Origin: Phascolomyces articulosus | Taxonomy: Eukaryota > Mucoromycota > Mucoromycetes > Mucorales > Lichtheimiaceae | Reading direction: 5' to 3' | Length of the DNA: 64,000 bases | Assembly (NCBI GenBank): GCA_025677815.1 | Contig: JAIXMP010000040.1 | Coordinates: forward strand, 62,001-126,000 | Part shown: positions 45,694-58,408 of the stretch, piece after piece | How positions within the stretch are numbered: position 1 is the stretch's first letter | Layout: the number at the start of each line of letters is the position of its first letter | The notes under the pieces: generated by a model | What the model saw: only the letters and a program-made list of their open reading frames with translations | Told to the model about the DNA's origin: nothing | Database searches by the model: none | Translations under genes and position numbers: made by a program

Positions 45694-45785
45694 AAAAAAG
45701 ATTCCCATTACAACGTAATGTGACTAATGTGGTTTACACACGCCCCGTGTTAAAAAATATGTCGAGTTTTATATAATTTAATATT
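45694..45785 (+). promoter_or_regulatory. Duplicated upstream block of the second isomerase gene
   Basis: It holds ATTCCCATT, TGACTAATG, ACACACGC and AATATGTCGAGTTTTATATA in the order seen at 43021-43112 before the first paralogue. Confidence 0.55.
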
Positions 45786-45871
45786 ACGACAAGTTAACTT
45801 TAGCCCTTTTACTCCCATTTTATAAAGCAGCCGTTTCTTCTTCTTCTTCTTTTTTTTTTTGACAAATAATA

Positions 45872-47136
45872 ATGCCAGTGCCAAAATTCGATGGTCTTGA
45901 AATCACAGTTTTCCCCAACGGTGTTTGTGAGATTGCCTTTAATCGACCTCAAGTGTTAAATTCATTTCACTCAGAAGCTTATGAAGTAAATTTTTAATGA
46001 TATAAAAGTCACCTGTGAAGCAACATAAAGACGTTGACATGACAACGTACGTGTGTGTGTTTATAAAAATAGAATTGGACTAAAGCTCTCAGATGGGCAA
46101 AGGCGGAGGATTCAGTCAAGGTAGTTGTTTTCACTGGGCGTGGTCGATACTATTCCTCAGGTCAAGATTTGTCACATCGAACGAAGGAACTCAAGAAAGA
46201 AAACAGTTCAAAGTAAGTTTCATGCAATTACTTTGTTATTTGGTCTTTTCCCATTCTTAACTTTTTAAATTCATCATACTAACAACGTGGGAAAATATTG
46301 TTAGGGACATCGTGGATGAATTGATTCAATTTCCTAAGCTTACCATTGCTGCTGTCAATGGTCCAGCCTTTGGTGTCAGTGTTTCCACAATGGCTATTTG
46401 TGATATTGCTTATTGTGTCCCACACGCTACATTTACAACACCTTTCATGAAATTAGGTAAGATCTAGTAAGAATAATCGGTAGTAACAATAAAAAAAATT
46501 ACATATTATAGTACAGGCTATTGATAGCTGTGCATGTTGCTCTTCTGTTGTTGGATCAACATAATTTTTATTAGGCTTTGCTGCAGAGAGTTGCTCATCT
46601 TATTTATTCCCAAAGATCATGGGCCATTCTCGCGCAAATGAAATGCTGGTAATTTGGTGCATAATACTTATTTTTATTATGCGATTGGAACACGCTCATT
46701 TTATTAACCAATAACTCATAGTTGATGGGAAGAACCTTCTCAGCACAAGAAATGGTTGAAGCAAACATGATAGCACGTATATATCCTGCCGAAGGTTTCC
46801 GTGAAAAGATACTTGACATTGCTGGGGATGCAGCAAAATTCTCTGCTGAAGCTATTGCCACTACCAAAAAACTTACTCGTGATGAAATGCGTGAGCTTTT
46901 GCTGAGAGTGAATGATAGAGAAATGGAAGCAGTGGTTAATCGCATACGTAGCAAAGATTCCATGGAAGCAGTTCAAAGATTTACTAGTAAGTTATACATA
47001 TATATATATATATATAATTCTGGGTATTTTATTACTGTTATCTAATGATTTACGGTTTGGTGTATTATTAAAAACAGGGGAAGCTGAACGAAAGCGTCTT
47101 GAAAAGCAAAAAGCGAAGCAGCAAAGCAAAATTTAA
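45872..47136 (+). CDS. Peroxisomal enoyl-CoA isomerase/hydratase family protein, paralogue 2 (C-terminal SKI)
   Basis: Tandem paralogue of the gene at 43.2 kb, with the same six-exon structure: 45872-45985, 46073-46212, 46305-46456, 46575-46648, 46722-46986 and 47078-47136; 804 nt, 267 residues. Exons 1, 3, 4, 5 and 6 have identical lengths in both copies; exon 2 is one codon shorter. The active-site context is kept (FAAESCSSYLFPKIMGHSRA; AAVNGPAFGVSVSTMAICDI). The C-terminus is QQSKI, a non-canonical variant of the SKL peroxisomal signal. SKI is tolerated by some fungal Pex5 receptors, so import may be weaker or the enzyme dual-localised. A relaxed targeting signal in one copy suggests early functional divergence. 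Confidence 0.87.
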
Positions 47137-47685
47137 TTTGGTTTTCACTGCATCACTCTGCACAAATAAAATACCACTTTTCCTTTATTTATATCTTACT
47201 ATCAATTTAGTTTGCTTTAAACAGAAGAATTCAAGTAAATTAAAAGCAGATAACATTTTTAGATGGTTTACCATTAAAAAATTTATGACACATAAAGTTT
47301 AAAAAAACATTCATGCTATAAAATAATATAACTATCAAGAATACCACTTCTCAAGGCGACAGTATTGTCATGACACTATATTCTCTTCACAATAAAAAAA
47401 AGTTCTTTTTGTCATTTTTTCATAACTTTTTTCTTTAATAATGTTATGTATTTATAAACAATGCTATGTTGTCTAATTTTAAACAAAAAACTTTATTCTG
47501 TAGCCAGAATTCGGGTGGAAATTTAAACACTTGCTGCATACAAACAGCTCGCATTATATTTTCTCAGAGAGACTGCGTTTTTTTTATAATTTCTGATGTA
47601 TGATTGCAAACCATATCTTTTTTTTTTTACTTCTCTTCATCTCTTATTCTATCAACCTACGCTATTTCTTTAAAAAAAAACTTCC
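47137..47685. other. Spacer
   Basis: About 550 bp of AT-rich DNA with poly-T and poly-A tracts before the ARMC8 start. No gene. Confidence 0.5.
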
Positions 47686-50600
47686 ATGACCACTTCAAAA
47701 TATCAAGAATCAATCAAAGATCTCGCTTCTACGGACGATGCCAAACGACTCAAAGCATTACGATTTATAAAGAATTCAGTTATTGGCAATAAAACGAAAA
47801 AGGATCTTTACATCCAATTGGGTGTTGTCCAAAAGTAGGTTTCTATATTAAAAAAAAACTACCCTAAAATAGATTTTCCATTGTTCATCGTTTTTATTTA
47901 TTTTTGTCCTTGTGCGTCAGACTAGTTGAATATCTTTCACTTCTTGATGCTACATCGTATCTTTTAAAAATACAAGCGGCCACTATTCTCGGTAGTATTG
48001 CTTATGGTAAGTTCTTTACAGAAAAAGTGTGTAAGATTTTTGTTGCGCAGAAAATAACAAAAATATGGAATTTTTTTTTATTATTTCTGGGGGGAATAGG
48101 CAAAGACGAAAATGTCAATGAAGTTGTGTCAGCCGGAGCAATAGGACCACTTTTAGATGCATTAGCATTGCGTCGTAATGTCCCAGTTATTGACGCTATT
48201 CGCGAAAAACGCAAGTTATTAGAAGCGGTTACACGTGCATTAAAATCTATTTTCACTTGCCCACGAACACCCAAGGACGATATCTTTACCGTGAGTCTTT
48301 TTTTTTTCGTTACTTGGCAGAATATCAATTTTTTTTTGTGTGTGAGAGAAAAAGAAATTAAGTTTAGATGGATAGAAAAGAAGGTGATTGAATGTGTAAG
48401 ACACATATACTTATATGTATCTTTTTTTTTTTATTCGATATTAGGAAAAGCATATTGCAGATCTTGTTGCATTGTTGGATGCCACATCGACTTATTTGTG
48501 CCAACAAGGTCAACCAAGCGTAACGTCGGAGAGTTTGTCGTTTGGCATGATTGCGGAATTTACAGCGGCAATTATTGCTAAATGTTGCGATACGCAGGAA
48601 CAACAGATGCAATTGGCTTCAGCAGGTGTGATTCCGCCATTGGTTAATTTGTTACATTCTGGTCATGTAAAGGCTCAAGAAGCTGCTTTAGATGCATTGG
48701 CAACATTATGTCGTGAAAATAGTGAGCTTGGAGAAATTGTGATTCATGCTAAACGTAAGTTTTTTTTTTTTCAAAGAATACATAGGTATGTAAGTATGTG
48801 ATAAAAAAATAGGGTTTAAACAATGCGCAATCAAACTTTATAGCTATCGATTCGAATCAGTTGACTACAGCCACTATGCTTGACTTTGTTCGTGATAAAT
48901 GTCCAAATATGCGTTTGATCGCTGCTACTTGGTAAAGTGGATCTATTGGAATTGAGTATAAAAAATATAGATGGATGGATGGATCAAAATGGATGGGAAA
49001 AAGGTTCAAATTATTAAGTGTTTTCTATATATTAGTTTGACAAACTTATATCGAACGGGTATCTTTATTGAACCGTTTACCGATATTGTCTTGGTGGTAT
49101 TACCGGCATTAGTCAAATTGTTAAAAGATCCTACGGGTGATGTACAGGAAAGGGCTCCACTGGTATTGGCGGATTTGGTAAAGGACAGTGAAGATATGCA
49201 AAAGGCAGCTTATGATGCAGATGCAATTTCTCGACTGGCAGAATTGTTGGCAAGCGTATCATCCAAAGAGAGTGACGAGGATTCAGATGAACATATTGGT
49301 ATACCGGGTGTTGGAAGTGTTGCTAAACGTAGAGAAAAAGTTCGAGAGGTAAAAAAAAAAAAAAACCAGAAGACATCATATTTTAGGAATTCATGTTTTT
49401 GAAATGAGTCAAAAAAAGGGAGAAACGGATTTATCACTAACACAATTTTGTGTGTGTACGTGGATATGTATTGGGTGACTATATTAGAATTCATTAATTG
49501 CTATTGCTGCCGCTACATTGTTAAAAGAAGAATGTCGATCACAAGTAAATATTATTCGAAAACAAAGAGTTGGATAGATTAGGGGGAAAACCAAAGTGAT
49601 ATATAGGAATGGGTCTTGCTGGTGAGAACGGAGAAGGGTTATTGATAAAAATGAAATGGGAATATTATATAGGCCATCAATTCGAAAGTTTTACCACACG
49701 TTGTAACAGCACTGCAAAGCAAGTATCCACATGTTCGATTAGCAGCATGTCAATGTGCAAAATCGCTTTCTCGAAGTGTTAGCAACTTGCGAACAAGTCT
49801 CGTAGATGCTGGAGTAGCTGGACCACTCTTGAAGGTAAAAATAAATAACAAAAAAAAAACGGCTTGAGTATCCTCTCCCTCTTTTTTATGGGCTAATACC
49901 CGTATGTACGATTATTTTAGCTTTTGCAAGATGACTCCATTGTTGTTCAAGCTGCAGCATGTGGGGCATTATGCAACCTTACACTTGACTTTTCACCCAT
50001 GAAAAAGGTAAAAAAAAAAGAAAAACCGGCTTACTCATATATATAATCGTCATCCTTCCTCCCCTTATTCATTATGAAAATCAATCTTTTTTTTTTATTT
50101 CACTATTTCTTGTAGAGTGTGATTGATGCTGGGGCCATTGATCGATTTGTTGAATACTCACGATCAAGTGATCCAAAACTTCAATTGAATGGTGTATGGG
50201 CATTAAATAGTTTACTTTACAAAGCTGATCTTGCAGCGAAAAAAGCAGTAATGAAATCACTTACTTATGATGCATTGATCGAATTGTTACACGAACCTAA
50301 TCCTTCCATTCAAGAACAAGCATTGGAAATTGTTCGAAATTTAGTGTGTGGGCAACAGGAAGTAAGAATTGATTTTTTTTTAAATTTTTTTTTTTTTGAT
50401 TGCATAAGAGGAGGTGTCATATAACTTGAATTACTCATTGGGTGAGGTTTCATTTATGTATATATTTCTTTATATATAGGATATAGAAGATGTCATTGAA
50501 GGGATTGGACGGGATGATTTATTAGACGTATTGGAATGTAAACTTCAAGTGACATCGAATATGGGACTCGAGGGTGAGGATAGTACAACAATGACATCGG

Positions 50601-51169
50601 TTAGTATACAAATTTCTTATCTATCAGACATCATTATCCAGAAAGAAAGTTTACTAACTGGTTGTAATTGGATAGATATTGGAACCAGCGTTGTATATTG
50701 TAACAAATATGTCAAGTAGTTCAGAAGATCCAAGGACGATGTTGATGAGTCGACCTAATATTATCAACAGTGTCATTCATCACTTGGTAAATACGTATTA
50801 TTTTATTATTTGTATAAAACTTGTTATTGATGTGTCATATTTTTCTTTAGTCACACGAATCACCCAAGATTCGAGTTGCAGCAGTATGGTGTATTATCAA
50901 TTGGACATGGATTAATTCTGAAGAAGATGAAGATGGTAAGTGAGAGTGAGAGAGAAATATATGTTGATCATGAGAATAAGAAATATATGAATAGAAATTT
51001 AATTATATAATGGTGTTTATATACAAAAACAGCATTGATAGAAAGAATCAATCGACTTCGTACACTTGGGGTTGAACAAAAATTACAAGCCATGGAAAAA
51101 GATCCAAGTCGAGATGTTCGTGATAGAGTACGAACAGCATTGGATCAATTTACTTCTATCGATACGTAA
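47686..51169 (+). CDS. ARMC8/Gid5 (Vid28) armadillo-repeat subunit of the GID/CTLH E3 ligase
   Basis: The scaffold subunit that holds substrate receptors in the GID/CTLH ubiquitin ligase, known in yeast for destroying gluconeogenic enzymes. Fourteen exons: 47686-47834, 47921-48006, 48100-48290, 48445-48754, 48844-48931, 49036-49348, 49488-49544, 49673-49834, 49921-50007, 50116-50361, 50480-50599, 50676-50786, 50852-50936 and 51033-51169; 2142 nt, 713 residues (human ARMC8 about 670). Armadillo repeats run through the protein, for example LQLNGVWALNSLLYKADLAA and IQEQALEIVRNLVCGQQE. The ARMC8-typical end is present: IRVAAVWCIINWTW, then VEQKLQAMEKDPSRDVRDRV, RTALDQF. A Ser/Asp/Glu-rich insert (SSKESDEDSDEH) lies in the middle. 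All intron phases agree. Confidence 0.9.
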
Positions 51170-51494
51170 TAAATATACTATACATACATACACATATAAA
51201 AAAAAAAAAAGAGAGGAAAAGAAAAAAAAAGAATATCAAATTTGTACATTTTTCAATCATAAACATTTATTTAGTTAATAAAATTATTATCATTTCACAT
51301 GCAACCCCTGGTCCACCTGTCAGCCATTACTACAGATTAAATTCAACCCATAACCCCATTTGCGGGATGTGAATCCAATTTTTTTGAAGGGGGAGTCAAC
51401 GAAAAATAGAGCTTAGTACTGCGTTACAAAGAAGGTTTTTTTTTCTTTTCTTTCTTCTTTCTTCACCTAATACCAAACACCAATAGTAATCGGT
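51170..51494. promoter_or_regulatory. Intergenic promoter of the MBOAT gene
   Basis: 325 bp between ARMC8 and the acyltransferase. It has A- and T-rich tracts and no recognised motif. Confidence 0.4.
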
Positions 51495-53247
51495 ATGCCG
51501 TTCCTTACCTCTCCGATTGCCTGGATAACAGGCATTCCAGAACCTACCCTTCGTTTATTAATGACGTTGGGTTTGGCATACCCCATTGCTCGTGTGTATA
51601 ACCAAATGTACATTCGAGGCAAGGGACCTATTGTCTCTGCGGCCACTGTCACCGAACGCAATATGTTTATTTTACTTGCTGGTTTGGGTCTGTCGTTGTT
51701 TTTCAATGGCTCTACCATTTACCATTCTCTTATTACCGTCGCCGTCAGTTATGGTGTCTTATACCTCAATGAACGATTCATGCCTCAAAACCGATTGTAT
51801 GGTGCTGCTGCTGTGTGGGGCTTTAATGCCATTTATTTGTTGGCAGGTTACTATTTCACAGCAACCGATGAATATGATGTCTCATGGACCATGCCTCAAT
51901 GTATTTTATGTCTTCGTCTTATGGGCTTTGGTTTCGATTATTATGACGGTGCTACTTCGGTTGTCAAGGTAGAAGGTCCTGAAGCAACAAAGAAAGCCGA
52001 AGAAGCCACTGATCATCAAACCACTGTTCGTCCTACCGAAAAAGTAAAGCCACCTAGCAATTTACCTCTTTCTTTCGCTTCGGATACACCTTTGGCTATT
52101 TTACCTGATTTCTCGCAAGTGTTGGCTTATTGTTATTTCCCATCTGCTTTCTTGGTCGGTCCTCAATTCTCCTTTTCATTGTATCGTAAATGGCTTTCTA
52201 CCACTCCTTTGCAAGAAGAAGGTAATGCTGTTGCTCAAGAAGAAGCTGAAAAGGATCAAATGCGTTATGTTTTCCGTTGTTTAGGTTTGGCAGTCGTTTA
52301 CCTCGCTATTCAGCAGGGTATTGGTGGTAATTATCCTACTTCATACCTTTTGACCGATGAATATGCTTCCTTGGGTCTTTTGCGTCGTATTTGGATCTTT
52401 ATGGTGACTGGCAAGTTTGTTTATAACAAGTATATTGGTGTTTGGATGTTGACTGAAGGTTTGTATCATAAGTTTGATGACAAAAAGACGAAGTAGAAAG
52501 GAGAAGGGAAGGGTGAAGGTTTTCTTTTTTGGATATGTAGTTTCTAGGGTGGCGAAAAAAAAGGGGAAAGCTGAAACCTAGTTTTTTTTTTTTTTTTTTT
52601 TGACGGAGATCGATAAAATAACTAACAAAAAAAACTGTCAAAATGAAATATAATAATATCTAGGTGCATGTGCATACTTCGGTATTTCATACGAAGGAAA
52701 GGATGGTCAAGGCCGTCATTTATTCGGTGGTCTTGCTAATGCATTGCCATTACAATTCGAGACCTCTACTTCTATTGATCATGTTATTGGTTCTTTTAAC
52801 ATCAACACCAACCTTTGGGTCAAGTACTACGTCTTCAAACGCCTCAAGTTCTTGGGTAACAAACAATTGTCTCAGTTCGGTGCTTTGGCCTTTTTGGCTA
52901 TTTGGCATGGATTCCACATCAACTACTTTACCACCTTCTTTTGTGAATTCAGTGTCACTCTTTGTGAATCTGTGCTTCGCAAGCGACTCTTACCTACTGT
53001 ACAAACATATACAAAGAGCAATGCAATCGCATTGGTTGCTTGGAAGGTGGTCGCTTGGTGTACATGCAGTGCATCTCTTCATTACTGTGTCGTTCAATTT
53101 GATTTACTCAAGGCTTCAAAGGCATTTATTGCTTACAAGAATGTTTACTTTTTGGGTCATTTCATCTTGTTAGGCATTTTCCTTGTGGATAAGTTTGTAT
53201 TAAGACCTGTTGTTCGTACACCAAAGGATAAGGTGAAGGCCAACTAA
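51495..53247 (+). CDS. MBOAT lysophospholipid acyltransferase (ALE1/LPCAT3-like)
   Basis: Polytopic ER enzyme that re-acylates lysophospholipids in the Lands cycle. Two exons, 51495-52458 and 52664-53247, with a 205-nt intron; 1548 nt, 515 residues. The MBOAT landmarks are present: the conserved Asn in SFNINTNLWVKYYVFKR and the catalytic His in FLAIWHGFHINYFTTFF. The W-H-G context and the preceding SYEGKDGQGRHLFGGLAN and NALP fit the ALE1/MBOAT1/2/5 branch rather than GUP1, DGAT1 or ACAT. About ten hydrophobic segments are visible, starting with PEPTLRLLMTLGLAYPIARV. A charged loop (about residues 160-195) interrupts them. The end KDKVKAN is hydrophilic but not a KKXX signal. The shorter reading that ignores the intron would lose the active site. 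Confidence 0.9.
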
Positions 53248-53684
53248 TATATATATATATATATACTTTTATATTATTCCTATAATTCTGTTTGTTTATT
53301 TTTATAATGTTTTTTCTTTTTGTTTCTTTTTTTTGTTGATAGTTTGGATAGTAAAATATACACATATTCATGAATATATATAAAGTATAATATATTGGAC
53401 ACTTCTTTTTATTATTATTAATTAATAATAGTAGATATAATAGTAATAAAAAAAGAAGTGCAAGTTATATATAGAGAGATTTTATTTATTAGTTTCGTGG
53501 ATGTCCAAAAAGTTGCATTAATTTAATGGGATAAATTTAAGGATCATATAAGGAAATACCAATAACCTCTTTGGTGCAAATCGACCTTTTTTTGTTCCTC
53601 TCTTTTATTATTGCGAGCTTTTTCCTCTCTTTTTTTCTTCTTCCTGTCATAAACTTTGTTTTTTTTTTGTCAAAAAAAGGAACC
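53248..53684. promoter_or_regulatory. Intergenic promoter of the RNB gene
   Basis: 437 bp, with (AT)n at 53247-53264 and T-rich tracts before the start codon at 53685. No gene visible. Confidence 0.4.
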
Positions 53685-56600
53685 ATGTCAGATTTCTATG
53701 TAAATATGATTATCATTTTTATTTTTTATATTATTATTTTGTTTGTTTGATTGACCTTTCGTTTTGACTCAATACCCGTACATTCAAAATGATAAATATA
53801 TATTTCTTCTAGGGGCACAGACCACGAGAAGAATCGCGTAATAAACCACCTTATGGCTATCGTCGTTCACCACGTCCAACAACAGCGCGTGTTAACATCA
53901 ATAATAACAACCCAGGTAGTCAATACTCAGGGTCACCTGTAATGTCATGGAATAATACTGCCACAAGTAGTCAAAGCACTTCACCAAAAAGTAATCGTAG
54001 CAGTTTGAATGTGTCAGCAACAGCAACAACAACGACAGCAGTAGGGCCCATGTCAACAGGCAATGGTCCAGGGAGTGTGAATGGTGCAAGTCGATCTCCT
54101 CATTTACGTAATAACAATAATGTCAATAACAAAGATTCGGCTAATGAACAATGGCGTGCATGGCGTCCAGCAGAAGAAACAACAAGTACATCGTCTACGA
54201 CATCAAGTCCACCTACTTGGTTTAGCCCTATGCAAACGGCGAGTTCCATCACACCTTCGGGAGGTCCCATGGCAGTGGCAGCTCCTCTTCGTAATCGTAA
54301 TAGCCCAGTACAACAACCACAACCAGTTCCTTCACCTGCCTTATCAGTCACCAAAAAGGAATCCATCCTACCTAATCAAAATGGACAACAGTATCAACCA
54401 TCGCCTTCCATGACGCGAGATAAGCCTGATGAGAATGTTTCCAACAGTACTGTGAACAAATATAATACAATCATGGAAGAAGATGAGGATGTACAAGGAG
54501 AACATGTATACGGGCAAGTGGCAGCCCATAAAGAAGAAAAACGAAAACATAGTATGTGGAGTGATGACTGGGATGATGGGTACGAACATCATATTTATTC
54601 AGATGATTTTATTCCATTGACAACAAAAAAATCAATGACAGCAGATATTTCGTTTGATACACCACCACGTTCAGGTTGGTCACCAGAACCTCCTGAAGAA
54701 GAGGAAGAAAACGAAGACCGCCAGCGACATCTGACGTTTTATTTTGTCAATAATAAACAAGAGCCACGTAATCTGTCCATTGGAGATATTTGTGTCCAAA
54801 TAAGAAAAACAGAATCTGCACCATTACAACAACAACAGCAGCAGCAACACCGACACCATTGTTCATCGTTTGATGGGTTTAATCAAGAAGAAAAGCATCA
54901 TGAAGAGGAGGATGAAACTTTTACCAATGGGCCACAATTACGCCGTGGAGCCCCAGTAAAACAAGAACAACACAATCAACAACAAAAGCAATCCCACTCT
55001 CAAAACAATCAAAGTTTCATGTCACCTCATCCAGGGTTTGAACAGCCTGCACAAGTATTTACCGATACAAGTTCACCTTTTATGTACCCTGTCTTCTTTG
55101 GCAAACCGTCACCAGATCATTATCAACAATACAATGATGATTCATCTACTACCACAGCAAAACGACTCAATGGAAACAAGTGGTGGAATGATAATACATT
55201 CCATGGATTCAGTTATCCTCCATATCTTTCGGCCAAAGAGATTGAAATCCAATCTAACAGTGGGGAATTACATATTGGCACTTTGCGTATCAGTCGATAT
55301 CGACGTTACGATGCCTATGTGTCGGCCTCTTCTTTGGATGATGACATTTATGTTGGAAGTGAATTGTGTCGAAACCGTGCATTTGATGGAGATGTGGTGG
55401 CAATTCAATTGATGGATGTGGATACAGTATGGAAGCAACGAAAAGAAGCAGCACAACGTTATCTTGCTCGTAACGGATTTAATACTGATTCACCGGAAGA
55501 TGAGGAGGATGCGGTTGATTTAGGCGATGCAGAAGATGAAGAGGAGACAGGGGAAATGTTGGGATATAAACCAAAATATGTTGGCAAAGTAGTTGGTATT
55601 GTGGAGCGACCCAGGGAGCGCATTGTTGTTGGGTAAGTAAAATTAGTTTTTTTCTCAAATTTTTGAGCTGACTTGACAACATTTGTATTTTTTTTCATTT
55701 ATCAAGCGTGCTGACTCTCAGTCGTATATCTGAATCGAATGCTTCGTCTACCAATGAATTACACAAAGTATGGTTTCGTCCTCTGGATAAGCGTACTCCG
55801 CTCTTTTATATCCCGGTTGGAAATGGACCCACAGATATTTTACAAAATGAAGATTATTACAAATCACATTTATATGTAGTAAGCATACTTTTGTGATAAG
55901 GAAGGAGACAAAAAAAGAAAAGAGAGTAAAAGCAAAATATCCATCTGTATATTAACATCATGTGTATATCATAGGCTAAAATGCTTGCATGGCAACCACA
56001 TAAAGTACGACCTGTTGGCAAAATCATTCGAGAACTCGGTCAAATCGGTGATATGTCTGTCGAAACAAATGCCATTTTAACCGATTGTTGTATCGCTACA
56101 AAACCTTATAGTGAAATGGCATTAGCCACCATCCCTCCATTACCATTTACCATTCCAGAAGCTGAATTTGATAAACGAAGTGATATGCGAGAAATTGCTA
56201 CATTTACTATTGATCCAAGTACTGCCAAAGGTAATCCATCTACATCTCTATCTATTGATATCATGGATCCGTGGTTTTTATTTACCTTGAATGTTTCTAA
56301 CATTATCATCATGATGATTTGATTATGGTTTAGATTTGGATGATGCATTACATATTAAGCGCTTTATGGATACTTTTGAAGTGGGTGTTCATATTGCGGA
56401 TGTATCTTACTTTGTACGACCTAATACTCCTTTGGATTCTGAAGCAAAAGAACGAGGAACAAGTACTTATCTTGTGGATAATGTATTACCGATGCTTCCA
56501 GAAACTTTATGTCAAGATTTATGTAGTCTCAAAGCGGGAGAAGATAGGTATGAAAGGGAGATAAACAAGAAGGACCGAAAGTGGAATGGATGGAAAGTGA

Positions 56601-58235
56601 AGATTAACTCTTGGATCGCTGGAAATGATGACCATTTTTTATTAGATTGGCATTTTCGGTGATTTGGCGAATGGATAAAGAAGCCAATGTGATTGATACT
56701 TCATTTTTTAAAACTATCATTAGGTAAGTAAAAAAAAAAAGGGATATTGTTCTTCAAATTCTTTGAAACGGCATTGTAGGAAAAAGATGACTAAAAAAAG
56801 GGAAACTCTCTGAAAATTACTTTTTTTATAAAGATCAAACGCACAATTATCTTATGAAGATGCACAAAATGTACTTGAAGGAGGTCATCTGGATCCATCG
56901 ATTCCACGCGCGACAGAAATTGAACAATCTATCCATGATTTGATGGAACTTGCAGGTCATTTGCGACGTCGACGATTTAAAGCAGGTGCATTAGCCATTG
57001 ATACATTAAAGTTGGAATATAAATTGGAAGGAGGTGAACCGATCTCTGTATCTTCGTATCAACGTATGGATGCCCATGGTTTGATTGAAGAATTTATGCT
57101 CCAAGCAAACCTTAGTACTGCCAAGAAGATTAGCAAACATTACCCCAATGAAGCATTATTAAGAAGACATCGACACCCGATTATTCGACGCATGGTAAAT
57201 ATTCTTTTTTCTAATCCCCCCCAAAAAAAATTATATTTCACTTTCCCCACATATGAATTCAAAAAAAATTAAAACAGATTTTTATTTTTTACTTACCCCA
57301 CCTTTTCCTTTTTTGTATAGAATGAATTTGTTGAATTGGCTCAGGACCTTGGATTTGAGATCGATGCAGAAACGGCTGGCAGTTTACAAAAATCATTTGA
57401 TAATATTCCTGGAGGTGAAATCAAACAAGCTTTATTTGCATTAGCCATTCGACCTATGCAACGAGCCAAATACTTTTGTGCAGGTACCATGGACCCTACA
57501 GAATGGTTACATTATGCACTCAATGAAAAATCATATACGCATTTCACATCCCCCATTCGTCGATATGCTGACATTACTATTCATCGACAATTGGAATATG
57601 CCATGAACAGTAAAAAAATGAGTGGTTACAACAAAGCATCTGTTCAATCCATTGCATTCCATTGCAATTATCGCAAAGAATTGGCAGGTCGTGCTCAAGA
57701 ATTAAACAATCATTTGTATTTGTGTCGTTATCTTTCACAAAAGGCAACACAACCTGCCATTGTATCCGCCACAGTGATTGTGGTAGAATTGGATTTTATT
57801 GAAGTGTATCAACATACATATGGATTGAAACGACGATTGTACGTGGAAGATTTACCATTGACACAGAATGAATTTGATTCAGATCAAAATACAGTAACAT
57901 GGTATTGGAAACAAGGTGTTATGGTGGATATGGAATCTCATATGAGACGCATGCATCGATTACCTATATCCAAGCATCAACGAAATCACGTAGACGAGGA
58001 AGCATTATCCAATACAAATTCATCATCTAATGCAAAAACAAAGACAACAACGATCAAAAAGCGTGTAGATACCAAACTTCGTGCACCACCTAAACAGCTG
58101 ATCCCTTCTCTTTTGGATAAAGAAGCATGTACTCAAACATTTTCAGTCTTTTCAACATTGAATATCAGATTACAAGTAAATAGTGCACGTTCTCCTCCTG
58201 TGATCAATGCATATCCAATCAACCCTTTCTATTAG
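53685..58235 (+). CDS. DIS3L2/Ssd1-type RNB-domain protein
   Basis: A cytoplasmic RNase II-family protein. DIS3L2 is an exosome-independent 3'-5' exonuclease; its yeast relative Ssd1 is an inactive mRNA-binding protein in cell-wall control. Eight exons: 53685-53699, 53813-55632, 55707-55878, 55975-56230, 56334-56547, 56646-56723, 56834-57194 and 57321-58235; 3831 nt, 1276 residues. Exon 1 encodes only MSDFY. A disordered Asn/Gln/Ser-rich N-terminus of about 450 residues precedes two cold-shock domains (from [11 protein letters not shown]). The RNB domain has [17 protein letters not shown], carrying all four metal-binding aspartates; an intron splits this motif. [20 protein letters not shown] closes it, and an S1-like C-terminus follows. 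The long N-terminus resembles Ssd1, while the active site resembles DIS3L2. Confidence 0.9.
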
Positions 58236-58377
58236 TTATTGCTTTATCAACAATAACCACAACAAAAATACCAGCTTGTATATAGGATCACCTTTAACTT
58301 GAAACCAATATATCTCCTCTTCCTTCAATTTTTTTTTCTTGCGTATAATACCATCCGAATTTCATCCATTAGTTGCA

Positions 58378-58408
<31 letters not shown>

